Assembly: GCA_963281255.1 (NCBI GenBank) | Contig: OY725488.1 | Span: 2,455,986 to 2,519,985 of the forward strand | Length of the DNA stretch: 64,000 nt | Reading direction: 5' to 3' | DNA from: Aphrocallistes beatrix | Lineage: Eukaryota > Porifera > Hexactinellida > Sceptrulophora > Aphrocallistidae | Part shown: positions 1 to 10,732 of the stretch, piece by piece | Layout: each line of letters begins with the position of its first letter | Position numbering within the stretch: position 1 is the stretch's first letter | Made by a program: the position numbers and the translations under genes | The notes under the pieces: model-generated | What the model saw: only the letters and a program-made list of their open reading frames with translations | Database searches by the model: none | What the model was told of the DNA's origin: nothing

Positions 1-765
1 GGCTGCTGGAGTTAGTTCATAATGAACGAATGTTCATATTAAGCGGGTTCATAATAAGCCACCCTGATTGTATATTTGATAGGGAGAGGTGTTAAAGGAA
101 TCGAACACTTATGGCGTAACCATTCATTATCCCATTATGGACAAATATGTGTTCAATCATTTATATTAGATTGAACTTTATTCGCATAATGATGTGTGCC
201 TAATAGATCATTATGTATTGCAGATTTCATTATATATTAGGAATATGTACCCTCTTGACATACAGTAAATCATAATGTTTATACGATTTTCTGAGATATG
301 GAAAATACCTCTTGCGAATAATACAATATAAAATACATTCACCAAATTCGAGGTAAACCATATCTCGAAAAACGAAGACGTATAACGTATGACGTAACGA
401 TCAAGCATTGGAAATGTAGATAGCGATGTTTTAAATGAGCCAGAACAGCAGCATTGGCACTAAAAGAGCATATTGTACAATCACTTGATGACATATCAAA
501 TTTTAGACAGTTGAAAGGAATACTCTGATATGATGTTTGCATATGGTAATAATACCTTTCAAAGGTCTATTATGTACGGTTTTTGATCTATCGGCCTAAT
601 TAAATTTGGATTCTGTTAAAACTGGCGTTCCATTTTTCGGACCTTCTCGGTGACATACACGGCCGTGTATTAAGTAGAGCATGAATGCGTTATTTCAGAT
701 CTTCTTCGACAAGGGTGTTCAATACCGCTTTGCAACTTTGTTTCATTGCTATAAACAAATGCGGT
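1..765. repeat. Gene-free start of window: half of an iterated-motif MITE and a dispersed repeat
   Basis: No coding region seen. Bases 1-60 iterate a GTTCATAATGAAC/GTTCATATTAAGCGG motif like the internal repeats of the TA-flanked MITEs elsewhere in the window, so this is probably the right half of one whose left half is outside. About 441-675 (ending near TACACGGCCGTGTA, a 14-bp palindrome) resembles 27460-27705, including the stretch ending CTCGGTGACATACACGG, so it is a dispersed repeat of unknown type. Confidence 0.4.
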
Positions 766-946
766 CAGCTCGGTTTGATCGGGAACACAATGATCCCGGA
801 TATTTGTCCCGATTAAGCAGAGTTCGTCAATTAAATGATAAAATTTAGTTTAGCTTCCATGAATGGGATCCATTCTGTTCTTGGAGACCTGTCACCATTA
901 AATGGTTTTCCGAAAAACGAGTACCCCTATTAAGCAGAGTTGACAG
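766..946. mobile_element. Decayed pogo-like MITE (Rep-C type)
   Basis: The right end reads CCCCTATTAAGCAGAGTTGA then CAG followed by TA, closely matching the right end of the clean element at 19204-19394. The putative left end near 766 (CAGCTCGGTTTGATCGGG) is diverged. Internal CCCGATTAAGCAGAG and ATGATCCCGG repeat the terminal motif. The exact left boundary is uncertain. Confidence 0.4.
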
Positions 947-971
947 TATAATGATCATGACGTCAAGTAGC

Positions 972-1260
972 ACAATTTGACACAAGTGATGATATTTACG
1001 CTTTAGAAATGAATAAATGGTTAAGAAAGGTTTTAAACGATGTATTCGAATGTGATAATCTGAGATTAATATCAGATTTATCAGCTATAAGTACATACCT
1101 AAATTATTCAACAGGAATATACCAAACCTTGACAATTGATAGCTTAAGAGATAGTGGTGAACAAGAAACATTGTCGAGGCAGTTAATGGATATCCTAACT
1201 AAAAGTCCCCAAAGGGAACTTTGGGAGTGTAAAATAGTCATATGGTACAACAATATGTAA
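972..1260 (+). CDS. Unrecognised candidate exon or ORF remnant
   Basis: I do not recognise this protein. The frame is open from just after a TGA at about 962 to TAA at 1258-1260 (about 95 codons, with a Met at 1009). Its composition looks like real protein: it is acidic, with few low-complexity runs, a Trp-Leu-Arg-Lys segment near the start and a Trp-Glu-Cys segment near the end. Possible splice acceptors (AAG, TAG) lie at 970-978, directly after the decayed MITE ending at 946. The stop is followed by a short GGGCGGTT...AACCGCC inverted repeat (1262-1289). It could be a terminal host exon, or the C-terminus of a lost transposon protein. There is no domain evidence. Confidence 0.3.
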
Positions 1261-1378
1261 TGGGCGGTTAATGCAAAATTTTCAACCGCCAAACCTTTAT
1301 CTCAGGCAAACTCAGCGGTTTCAAGCAATCGTAATTCTTTCGACACAATCGATGCAAATGGTCCAAGCTTTCATATCA

Positions 1379-1905
1379 CAAGCGCGCTTCGCTTGCTTAC
1401 AATACGGGGCTAACGGAGGCGGACACAAAGTGTCCGCCAGAGGCGTCCTTTGGGCACCAAGGAACACATTGATTAATTATAAGGTAGAATCATCTTTAAA
1501 TACGCGTCTTACTTTTATAATCGGTATCACTGACGACTTACTATTATAATCGAATTCACTGGAAAAATGGACAAAATTTGTCAATTTTTCGATTGTTGAT
1601 ACTTAATGAAGACGTTATAACAGTGATGATTCATTTTTTATGAGGGTTAAGACATATGTGAAGAATATTAATATACACATTCCTTTGAAATTTCAGGCTC
1701 TTATCATTCCAAATAGCTGAGTTATAGTCGAAAAACAAATTTCTAATTCTAAAAAAAGTGACAATGACGTCATAATTCCATGATGAGTCGACATTTTCGT
1801 AAGAGGTCAGAAATTAGTGGAGCCATAACTAAATGACTCCAACATGCCAAAAATCATCCTTCTTGCAAGGTAGTTTCTCCAATCAATTCGTTACAGATCT
1901 ATATA
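1379..1905 (-). repeat. Rep-A copy 1 (left part), interrupted by mariner-1
   Basis: Rep-A in inverse orientation. It starts with CAAGCGCGCTTCGCTTGC, then the GGCGGACAC/GTGTCCGCC hairpin, one TGACGTCA, GTCGACATTTTCG, and ends at CAATTCGTTACAGATC plus a TA run. The missing terminal part (ACATTAATTGAG...AAGGATAT) is found at 5537-5578, on the far side of mariner-1. No terminal repeat is found left of 1379. Confidence 0.75.
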
Positions 1906-1984
1906 CTACGGGCATTCAATAAGTTCTGTTCAATACACTGCAAAACATTTAAAATACACAATGAACAAGTAATTAATGTTTTAC

Positions 1985-2814
1985 TTTTTCAAAATACTAC
2001 CCACGATTATCGATACAGCGTTGTAAACGTTCCAACCATTGTACAAAAACTTTTTCATAGTCCTCAGGAGGTATAAGGTTTAGATACTGGAAAAATAGCC
2101 GAACCCAGTCCTGCATTTGTGTCGAAATGACGACCAGAAAGGTACTCTTTTAGCTTCGGGAAAAAATAAAAGTCACAAGGAGCTAGGCCTGGACTGTAGG
2201 GTGGATGCTCAAGCTCAATCATCCCCATGCTTGCAATTTTGGCTTTGACCTGTTTGGTTTTGTGAGGGCGTGCATTATCGTGCAATTGCTTCAGTACTAG
2301 GTCTTAGGTACCCACGTTCATCACCAGTCTCTACTTCAAATAAACGGCGAGGGTCAGCTCCTTTATACAATTTTAAGAGGTTTCGGCAACATCTAACTCT
2401 GGTTGCTATTTGGGCCTTAGTTAAGCAATGGGAGAACCATCGGGCACAAACCTCTGATAAATTTAGTTTTGACTTTAGAATATGTCCAACACTTCCCGTT
2501 GAGATCCCAATAACATGAGCTAACTCTTTAACAGCGATATGAGGATCTGAATCAACGAGCTCCTTAATAGCACTGGAATACTTGAGGACAACCGCTGTAA
2601 AGGGTGCTCCAGCCCGAGGGTCATCTTCTACAGAGTCTCTACCTACTATAAAGCGCTGGGCCCATCGTCTGACTTCAGGATAAGATAGAACACCTTCCAT
2701 ACCGTAGACTTGCACCAAGTCAACATGTATATCGTGTGCAGATTTCCCGAGCAGAGTACGAATCTTGACATATGATCTCTGCTCAATATTAGAATTCTTC
2801 TTTGATGACGCCAT
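1985..2814 (-). pseudogene. Mariner (DD34D) transposase, broken by frameshift and internal deletion
   Basis: Mariner transposases cut and paste the element through an RNase H-like DDD centre after binding the terminal repeats by an N-terminal paired helix-turn-helix domain. Reading leftward from ATG at 2814, about 179 codons give the DNA-binding region (WAQRF, EDDPRAGAP, IGISTGSVGHIL) and reach the first catalytic Asp zone (ETGDE). The frame then breaks at about 2278, and the other frame resumes at LHDNARPH. Some 70 residues usually found between these blocks are missing. The second and third Asp (HDNARPH, LAPCDF) are 34 residues apart, which defines the mariner DD34D class. The C-terminal LERLQRCIDNRG block ends near 1990. 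It is clearly inactive, and distinct in sequence from mariner-2 and mariner-3. Confidence 0.85.
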
Positions 2815-3700
2815 AATTGATTAGGATGCAAAATAGGTTTTACAAAATTAAGTGTAAATCATAAGAATATTAAATATCAAGATGAAATAAAAAATGCTTT
2901 CAGGTAATTGATAAAATAAACCATGGCCTACTTAACTCAGGCCTCACAGTAGAATGGAAATATTGTACCAGGGATGCAGTCGAAGCCGGTAATTGTTAAT
3001 TAACCACAATATTTTATTCATGTTTATGTATTCACAATTACCCATAACATTTTCATTTAATCATGTTCGTATATACTTTAATTTGTAAAAATAGTATTCA
3101 TATATAATTTAATCATAATAATAAATATTTACATACATTTCTTTTTTGCTCTAGCTACGTACTTACATTTGAAATGCCGACCAGTTGCTCGGCACCTGGC
3201 TGCAAGTGTAACTACAAGTCTGAAGATCGTGTGACTCTTTTCAAGATGCCGCAGAAACCAGATCAACTTATAAGACACGCTTGGGTTCGGGCACTCCGCA
3301 GAGATGATATAGACGAGTTAAAGGCTGTTTACGTCTGCGCGAAGCACTTTAGGACTGAAGATATCGAGTACACGCACAAGGTTCCCAACGGGGAAAGTAC
3401 TTTCGCGAAATCCCTAGAGCGTACCCAAAGCTGAGGGATGATGCTGTACCAGTCTTTCTACCAAGATGTCCCTCATACTACTCCCAATCTGCAGCTAAGC
3501 GAAGTCGTCGGTCTCTCGACTCAAAAGATGACGAGTTCCTCAATCAAGCTTGGACACTTAGCGTGAGATCTGATGCAGAAGAAAAAGAGAGATTCAAGGT
3601 TAGCTGCTTCCAGGAAATGCAAGGTAAGTTATCACTTATTTCTTTACCTAAAACCTGGTCATTATGGAACCCAGATGAACATTTTATTTTTATGCGTCCT

Positions 3701-3844
3701 CAGGGTTTCATACAGAGGGTAGTAGGGGGGGTACTTGCCCCCCTAGAAATAAAATGCATAACATGAAGAGATGTGATTTAGTACATGCCCCCCTTAGATA
3801 TCCCATATTGCCCCCCTTGCATGCAAATCCTGTATGAAACACTG
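3701..3844. mobile_element. 144-bp MITE in the P-element intron
   Basis: Termini CAGGGTTTCATACAG and CTGTATGAAACACTG are near-perfect inverted repeats, flanked on both sides by GTCCT (3696-3700 and 3845-3849). The interior is C/G-run rich (CCCCCC blocks), unlike the surroundings. The termini look hAT-like, but hAT duplications are normally 8 bp, so the superfamily is uncertain. Confidence 0.6.
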
Positions 3845-4440
3845 GTCCTAGTTTAGAGAGTTCTAGTATATTAGTTGATGTTTATTTGGTAATAACGTTC
3901 GATCTTTCTATCAAGGCCTTTTGTAAAAATGTGATTTTTCCACATTCGCTCAGTTGCCTAAGTGATATTCGACAACTTGAATCACTTGTGAATGAAATTT
4001 CTAGTGCGCCTTATCGATGTGAGCCATCTAAGAATTCTGAATCTACTACTTCCCATATATCATCAGCGAATATCCATATCCAACAAGCCATTGATATTAT
4101 GCATACCAGTTCGGATGTGGAAACATCTGAGCATCCAGAAATTTGTCGAATTCATTCAATGCCAGTTAGAAAACAGCCTTGTTCCCAAAAATAGACGTAG
4201 ATACAACATACTCACACAAATATTATCTCTTAAAACACATCTGATCTCGCCAGCTTGTTATAGTATCTCCAGCACATGCCTTGCCTATCACTTCCTCACT
4301 TCAATACTTTAGAAAAATTGTACTCTTCATTTGGGCTCGAAAATGAATTATTTCCATTCCTGAGCCAAGCAACGTGTTCTTTTTCGAATGAACAAAAACA
4401 TGTCATCCTTCAAATGGATGAAATTCACGTAAACCCGGTA

Positions 4441-4597
4441 CAGTAGAACTCGGGATACAACGTACTTCGGTTTAGTACGTACTCATTTCTCTGAACCAGA
4501 ATTCATTTATTATATAGATTTCTATGTAATATCAACTCGGTTAGTACGTGCTTTTTTTCCGCTTCCTGGAGGGGTACGTACTAACCGAGTTCTACTG
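4441..4597. mobile_element. Rep-C MITE (pogo-like), 157 bp, in the P transposase
   Basis: The element runs from CAGTAGAACTCGG to CCGAGTTCTACTG with TA on both sides (4439-4440 and 4598-4599). The motif GTACGTACT/AGTACGTAC is repeated inside. A TA duplication with CAG...CTG ends is the pogo/Tigger branch signature. It disrupts the transposase reading frame just after QMDEIHV. Confidence 0.8.
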
Positions 4598-5536
4598 TAT
4601 ATCATACAAGGGAGGCAAAATTATAGGATCCAATATACGTGTATGTCCAGATATCCTACGAAAACTGTAATTGCTATCATGGTCTCTAGCCTTCAGAAAA
4701 AATGGTCCTGTATTGTTCGTCTGTTACCATGAAGGGCCAGCGAGGAAAATTCTAGTCGAGCTTGCTTTAAACTCAATAGTAGATAACAATGATTGTGATG
4801 TCTGGGAAAATACATGTCCTTCCTGCAATATTCCTTATTTTTCGATTCTACGTAGGTTGTTATTTGTTTCAGGAAATTGTACAAGTATGATAGCTAATAA
4901 AGTAAAACAATATAATTCCATGGTAGTAAGTAGAGGAATTGAAAAACGTAAATTGAAAAAATTTAACTCTTAATATCCTTATATTTTAATATAGTATGTG
5001 TTTAACTTTATTTAGTTCAGCTGTAAGCGCGGCCAACCTTTCTCACATGCCAGTAACTCAACCCTCAATTTGTTAATCGGAGACAACAACAGCGCTAAAA
5101 TGATCGAAAGAAAGTTTATGTATTGTAAAACTGTTTTAATACATTATTAATTGTGATTGTAATAGTATTGTCTTGTTTATTTCAATTATTTAAATGAAAT
5201 ATATGATATGATATCACTTCAATACTCAATATAGTATAGATGATGGAGACATTTAAAATAGAAATTAATGAGGGTTAGATCAAATGTGAACGCTCAAGGC
5301 TATCACTCAAATCATTATGTACTTAAATTACCACGAAATATTGAAAAGTTGGTATTTCATTGTTCGGCATCGATCGCATCCCTGGTCCAAATTTCACATT
5401 CTACTGTGAGGCCTGAGTTAAGTAGGCCATGAATAAACATATTCTATGAGCGAATTAAGGTACTAGTAAAATCTAGTTATGTTATCTAATAATGATCAGA
5501 ACTTATTGAACGAGAACTTATTGAACGAAGGAGATA

Positions 5537-5578
5537 CATATATAAACATTAATTGAGTTATAATACTAGTAAGGATAT
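5537..5578 (-). repeat. Rep-A copy 1 (right part)
   Basis: ACATTAATTGAG...AGTAAGGATAT is the terminal segment of Rep-A, separated from 1379-1905 by the mariner-1 insertion. Confidence 0.7.
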
Positions 5579-5879
5579 AATTTAGAATCAAAATACAAGA
5601 ACATATTTGATTGTTATGTTGTTTTAGAGTTCAAACACTGACAAAATAGGAAAGACATTTTACAATTCTCAAAAACGCGATTCAATACGATTAGAGAATC
5701 ACGAGAGCATGAAACACGCTGAGGTAGAATGACAAAATGGTTTGACAGTTGAAGAATTACAAGTTGTCGCTCAGTTTGTCGATTTTGCTACCTCAATAGC
5801 CCCATTTGGGACTATTTTGTCAAACCAAGGCTTTTTGGAAATTTTCAACTCAACACAATTGTCCTAAAATATCCCTTTA

Positions 5880-6600
5880 ATAAACAGAAGCTTTCACTAC
5901 AGCCCTCGATCAAGGTTGAACATAGCCCGTCGGTATAAAGATAGGAAATGACGAAAAAATCCCCCATTTGGATAGAAAATCTTGAAATTTGGTATTCTAC
6001 ACCAAAAGGCATCCCAGATCACATTCTTGGACTATTCCTCACTCAAAAAACTGATCGCTCTATTTTGAAGTTTAATTTTTTTCAAATTAAACTAAAATAA
6101 TTGTTAGTCACACTTTTCCTCCAAAGTTATTCATTGTATTAAAAAATCAAAAATGAAGCAAAGCGACACAAAATTGTCTTCTCTATAAATGACATGTTTA
6201 GAATCTCAAGTGAGCATTTACACAGTATTGATCTTTTAAATTCAATTGTTTCCCAATGATAGTTTTTTTTGTTATTTGTAGGTTACATTTGTGTAAAATG
6301 TTGCTAAATTGTAAATCAGTCATCTTTCAAGAGGAGACAACTTTTCGGCGTTTATATAGGATATTTGATACAATTAATAACTTTCGAGTTAAAGTGAATA
6401 ACAATGATCTTAGGTTGGAATATTTTTGGGGAATTTTTGCGTCAAGAATAGTACAAGAAAGGCATATTTGAAGTCTTTGGGATACAATACAAAATTTTAA
6501 TATTCTTCCTATTTCAAATTGGTGCTTTTCACAATTTCCTATATTTGAATAGACTGGAGATGTTGAAATTTGATCGAGGGCTTACTTATTGGAAACTTTT
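5880..6600. repeat. Fold-back (long inverted repeat) element
   Basis: The two halves are imperfect inverse copies: GCCCTCGATCAA (about 5899) pairs with TTGATCGAGGGC (about 6571), and CTTGGACTATTCCTCACTC (about 6027) with its inverse near 6440. No coding potential is convincing inside. It is probably a non-autonomous DNA element, with unclear boundaries. The rest of 5579-6745 holds nothing I can name. Confidence 0.5.
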
Positions 6601-6745
6601 TCATTTTCAACGAGGTTTAATCATAAGCTAATATTGTTATTGTTTTGTCGCAGTATTGGATACACTGTCAATACAGAATAGTATTATAATTATTAATGTA
6701 GTAATGAATAAAAAGGCTCACTAATCATTTTTAAAAATTCTATAC

Positions 6746-7135
6746 CGATTTTCTATATAACGACGATGGAGTATCTGAGCAGCAGCATGTGCGGATTGAT
6801 GAGACACCATTTGAACATAGCATTCTCCAGTCGGGTGTCCTTTCTGATTAAATACAAAGTGAATACCCCTAGGAATGATTGCATCAGAAAGATTACAAAA
6901 GAAATCTAATATATCATCCACAGTGGCAGAAAATGGAAGTCCTCTTAAACGTACGCAGTCGTCCTCACTCCTGACGATTTCATTAGAAAGTTCAGAACAC
7001 AAATCATTTGGAAATCCTTTACTTGATTTCGCATTTGTATCCAATCCAATAATATTTCCAAAAGAATTTGGCACTTCTTGTCTGTAAGTTACTTGAAGTA
7101 ATTCCCCAATATTTGATTTGAATATTTCAATATAT
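6746..7135 (-). CDS. fus/ESRP-like: ESRP/Fusilli-type splicing regulator, exon with RRM3
   Basis: This is an internal exon of 390 nt (130 codons). ESRP/Fusilli proteins bind GU-rich pre-mRNA through three quasi-RRMs and control alternative splicing in the nucleus. The acceptor TTTTTAAATTAG precedes an exon that starts A|TAT ATT GAA (Tyr-Ile-Glu), completing the end of RRM2. A 50-residue linker follows, then RRM3 with RNP2-like RLRGLPF, SATVDDILDFF, and RNP1-like PTGECYVQM. The block matches ESRP RRM3 more closely than other quasi-RRM families (hnRNP F/H, GRSF1). The donor CG|GTATAG at 6746/6745 interrupts an Arg codon at the same place as in the RRM2 exon. Reading past this donor would hit a stop after nine residues, so a splice here is inferred. 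No following exon is recognised between 1 and 6745. This is the most host-like coding sequence in the window, with no damage. Confidence 0.85.
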
Positions 7136-7170
7136 CTAATTTAAAAATGTAATATAAACTAATCATAAAA

Positions 7171-8048
7171 CAAGCCTACTTCACATAAGGCCTCACAGTA
7201 ACTTAGAGCTTAGGAATATATTACCAGCAAATATAGATATGGTGTCAAAGTACTCAAATCCGTTGTTAAAATTTAGAATTGTAGCCATATTATTGCAGAA
7301 TAGGTTAAATTTGTGTTAAATTTTGTGATTTTCAGTGGTCGTGTAAGCTTCGAAGTGTTTTTATTATAATTTTTTTCGTTTTTTGGTCCGTTGGTGTCAT
7401 ATCTTAAAAGCAGCGATAGCTAGACATCCAAATGTAATTCCATTAGATAGCGAATAGACTACTTCCTATTAAGCGATGATATGACTTTGATGTCTAAATT
7501 CAATGGTTTACGAGATATTCGACAGATTAGTAAATGTGACCAATATGATAAATTGTCTAATAACTAGTAAACCATTAAATTTAGACAAATAAAATATACT
7601 ATCGCTTAACAGGAAATAGTATATTCGCTATCAAATAGAATTACATTTGAATGTCTAGCTCTTGCGGTTTTCAAGATATGACCCCAACTGACCAAACCGT
7701 TTCCATAGTAACACTGGAATTAAGCAGCATTCCATGAAAAAATTCCAAATTTTTCGTATTAACACATTCACAATAAAAATTTTATATCAAAAATACTTAG
7801 GTGTGTCCTTAAACGACTACTGAAAATCACTAAATATGTTACAAATATAACCTATTGAGCAATATTATGGAGACTAATCGAAATTTTAACAAAGAATATG
7901 GGTACTTTGACACCATATTTATATTTGCTGGTCTATTGTGCTTTGTTCATGATTTAAGACTTATCATGTATTAGTTTAACCATCTTTGACCGCATCCCTA
8001 GTCCCAAATCCACAAGTTACTGTGGGTCCTTATATGTAGTAGGCTATG
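7171..8048. mobile_element. Non-autonomous P-like element with fold-back arms
   Basis: The left end CAAGCCTACTTCACATAAGG continues to CCTCACAGTAAC. The inverse at the right ends GTAGTAGGCTATG. The termini share the GCCTAC and CCTCACAGTA core with the P element at 2922. Interior arms are inverse copies: a block around 7420-7480 (AGCGATAGCTAGACATCC, ATTCCATTAGATAGCGAATA) matches 7600-7670 inverted. The outer arms GGTGTCAAAGTACTCA/GGGTACTTTGACACC also pair. No ORF. It lies 35 bp upstream of the RRM3 exon (in gene orientation), just inside the intron. No clean 8-bp duplication is seen. Confidence 0.65.
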
Positions 8049-8959
8049 AATAAACTAAAATTGTAAAAACAAAATTAATAAAAACATATTCAGCAAATTA
8101 TATCAAAAATGAAAAATAACAATGTCAAAATGGAGATAATACATTTTTAAATTATATTTTCTCTTAAGTAGCAAAAACAAAGTAAAAGATTGCACTTAAG
8201 ATGTGTAGTTAACTCAAATTGGAAGATTTTAGATAGGCAGCCATTTCAAAAATTCAGCGAATTAAGCAAAGTTTGTGGGGTAATTGGAATTTGGGGTCAG
8301 ATATTATGAAAAGACCTGCGAATGAGGGTATAAATAAATTAAATAAAATATATTTCCGACCTACATGAGGAGAAAAGAATTAATAAATTTAATTAAAATG
8401 TCTGCTAAAACCGGAAGGATGCCAGGATTACAAGATTTTTTGGTTTAGTGCATACTATTTCAAAAAATGCTTGTCATAGTCAGTTTATAAACCATTATCC
8501 TTATTCATATTCTGTGCTTAGATATAGTGCTTTAGATATTAATTGTTTATCATAACTAATCCCATTTGTGCCACCTTTTTTACACTAGTTGTTATCAAAT
8601 TTAACGGTCATGCGAGATGGCTAGTGGTATAATGTTTCTCTGGTGATGGAAATTGCATTTTGAAACGGATTTTACTATAGAAAAATATAAATTCCGATAT
8701 TTAATAAAGGTATATAATCCGAATTTGTAATAAGATATTTAAAAACAATCCCAGAATTGTTTCCAACAAGGATGTATCAATTAAAGCGAAACCTATCAGT
8801 CAAAAAGGAGCGTCCAAACTTTCAATCTAAAAAGCAAATCTAAAAAATAGAAACATTAAAAATAACTCATCCCACTAGTCGGTGATAAATGTTCTAGTTT
8901 AAGGTTTTAGTCCGATTCTGGTTAATCTCGGTCGTTTCGAGCGTCATGGCCCGGTCCTG
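8049..8959. other. Gene-free intronic stretch
   Basis: AT-rich sequence with no ORF, repeat termini or RNA gene that I can support. Confidence 0.5.
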
Positions 8960-9430
8960 TCCTTACATATAAAACTCAATTGCCAGGCAGATAAAGCTGA
9001 CTTTTGGCATGTCGTATTTTGGCGATGGCTCCACTAAGTTCTGAGCTCAGATGAAAATGTCGACTCATCATGGAATGATGACGTCATTGTCACCATTTTT
9101 ATTATTAGAAATTTCAGTTTTTCGACCATAACTCAGCCATTTTAGGAGATAGGGGCTGAAATTTTAATAGAATGTGTATATTAATATACCTCACATATGA
9201 TTTAACAATCATCAAAAATAATGACTCATCACTACGAATCAAAATTGAAAAATTGAAAAACTTCGTGAATTTTTCGTGCGATATCGATTATAACAGGAGG
9301 ACAGATGTATTTAGATATGTTTTTCTCCCTTATATTTTATCAATGTGACCACAGGGCGCCTCTGGCGGACACAAAGTATCTGCCATCCGCGCAGCGCAAG
9401 CAAGCGAAGCGCGCTTGTATATATATAAAT
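8960..9430 (+). repeat. Rep-A copy 2, missing its 5' terminus
   Basis: It contains the full body from GCCAGGCAGATAAAGCTGA through ATGTCGACTCATCATGG, TGACGTCA, ATGACTCATCAC and the CGCAGCGCAAGCAAGCGAAG end to GCGCGCTTGTATATATAT. The second TGACGTCA has decayed. Confidence 0.75.
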
Positions 9431-9910
9431 TTCCACCCGTGATAAACCTAATGTCAACCGTTGAAAGCAAGTTTCTAGCATATTTTTGATAATAGTTTAC
9501 TTTTCGTTTCTTTTGTAAGCAAATAATTTATCATATACGTAGACCTTGAAAATATTTTAATACGAAATAGAATCGTGTGATTCGCATTTTAAAGTCTGAT
9601 AATTGATTGGTTCTCACATGAGCAAATGAATTTCAATCCCAAATAGTCCATTTGATTGTATACATAAGTCACAACTGTTTGATCCCAATGTATTTGCATT
9701 ACACAAGAAACGAATTTGATTGGTCTGCACAATTTGTCACCTATCTCGGTGAGGTGTGAAGATTCCGCTTAGATTTTCGAACTTAATCGTAGACTCATTA
9801 TTATTTACATGTGCCAAATTTCACATTTCTAGCACCTCCCAGTTACACAATCAAATTCTGCACAAACAAAAAAAACCCATTGCGTTTTAATATAAAAGAT
9901 GCATACATAG
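9431..9910. other. Gene-free intronic stretch between Rep-A copies
   Basis: No ORF or repeat terminus seen. Confidence 0.4.
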
Positions 9911-10290
9911 GTATATTATTATTCTTCACATATGATCCAACTACGTACCATCAATAAATGATGACTCATCATTCTATAACGACGTCATCATTACGCATAA
10001 AAAATGAAAAATTATTCAATTTTCTTGTTATATCGATTATCTTATTGTTATAATCGAAATGAGTAGAAAATCACATAATTTTTCAATTTTTGAGGCACAA
10101 TGATGATATTATGATAGAATCAATAGAATTACAGTTCTTTTTCAAGATGTTATCCACATTATAATTAATCAATTTTGCCTAGGTACCTAAAAGTACCTCT
10201 GGCTGACACAAAGTGCCCGCCAGCCCCGCTGCGCAAGCAAGCAAAGTGCGCTTATAAACAAATAAACACATATTAATCGAGTTTTAATAG
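9911..10290 (+). repeat. Rep-A copy 3 (3' half)
   Basis: It begins in CTTCACATATGATCCAACTA, carries ATGACTCATCATTC and a GACGTCATCATTACGC, and ends with ATTAATCGAGTTTTAATAG. The first bZIP module is absent. Confidence 0.7.
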
Positions 10291-10292
10291 TG

Positions 10293-10732
10293 ACAAGTGC
10301 GTTTCGATTGCTTGTGCTGCGGGGATGGCGAACACTTGGTGGGCGCCGGAGGCGCCTTTTGGGCGCAGGGGTTAAATTGATTAATTATAAGGGAGATAGC
10401 ATCTCTAAATACGTCTGTCTTACTGTTATAATTGATATCCCACGAAAAATCACCGATTGTCAAATTTTTAAATTTTAATGCGTAATGATGACGTCATACA
10501 GAGTGATGAGTGATCATTTTTTGATGATAGCCGTAACATATGTGAAGTAGCATATTAATATACATATTCTATTAAAATTTCAGCCTTCTATCCACTAAAA
10601 TGGATGAATGATAGTCGAAAGACTGAAATTTATAGCCAAAAGACTCCCAATGCCAAACCAAAAGACTCCCAAATGCCAAAAATCAGCATTCTGTGCATGG
10701 CAGTTTCTTCAAATCAATTCGTTATATATATA
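10293..10732 (-). repeat. Rep-A copy 4
   Basis: Inverse orientation, running from ACAAGTGCGTTTCGATTGC to CAATTCGTTATATATATA. It contains ATGATGACGTCATAC; the GTCGACTCAT segment is lost. Confidence 0.7.

Larger units (their letters stand above)
3174..4973 (+). pseudogene. THAP-domain P-element transposase relic
   Basis: P-element transposases bind the element through an N-terminal THAP zinc finger and cut with a GTP-dependent RNase H-like fold. The ATG at 3174 opens a THAP domain with visible C2CH ligands (Cys in CSAPGC, then CAKHF about 50 residues on). A frameshift near 3395 moves the reading to REIPRAYPK...VPVFLPRCPSYY, the conserved THAP C-terminal stretch. A good splice donor (AAG/GTAAGT) lies near 3624. 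Coding resumes at about 4195 (NRRRYNILTQ) and after 4300 (FGLENELFPFL) to QMDEIHV at about 4410-4433, where the Asp fits the first catalytic position. A MITE begins at 4441, directly after this block. Beyond it are GGKIIGSN, PTKTVIAIMVSS and RLLP in several frames, with a stop at 4973. The C-terminal half is missing, so it is an internally deleted, dead copy. Confidence 0.75.
2922..5431 (+). mobile_element. P-like element with 35-bp inverted repeats, inserted in mariner-1
   Basis: The left terminus CATGGCCTACTTAACTCAGG continues to ...CCTCACAGTAGAATG. Its exact inverse ends at 5431, giving about 35 bp of perfect inverted repeat, and a GGGATGC block follows on both sides. The repeats start with CATG, as in the Drosophila P element. 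The 7 bp AATAAAC flank both ends (2915-2921 and 5432-5438). The usual P duplication is 8 bp, so one base has probably changed. It encodes a THAP-type transposase relic and is itself hit by MITEs at 3701-3844 and 4441-4597. Confidence 0.8.
1906..5534 (-). mobile_element. Mariner-1 element, carrying a nested P element
   Basis: The left end reads TA then CTACGGGCATTCAATAAG. The right end is ACTTATTGAACGAAGGAGA followed by TA at 5535-5536, where the outer 7 bp have diverged and a duplicate ACTTATTGAACG lies just inside. It is inserted in a TA of the Rep-A microsatellite, since Rep-A resumes directly after the right end. The transposase relic lies at 1985-2814 on the minus strand. The 5' leader between 2815 and 5534 is split by the P element at 2922-5431. 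Confidence 0.75.

Noticed and set aside
6721-6745. Stop codon ending the RRM3 frame nine residues after Arg, as a natural C-terminus
   Set aside because: The phase-matched donor CG|GTATAG at the position conserved in the RRM2 exon makes a splice more likely than a truncated protein.
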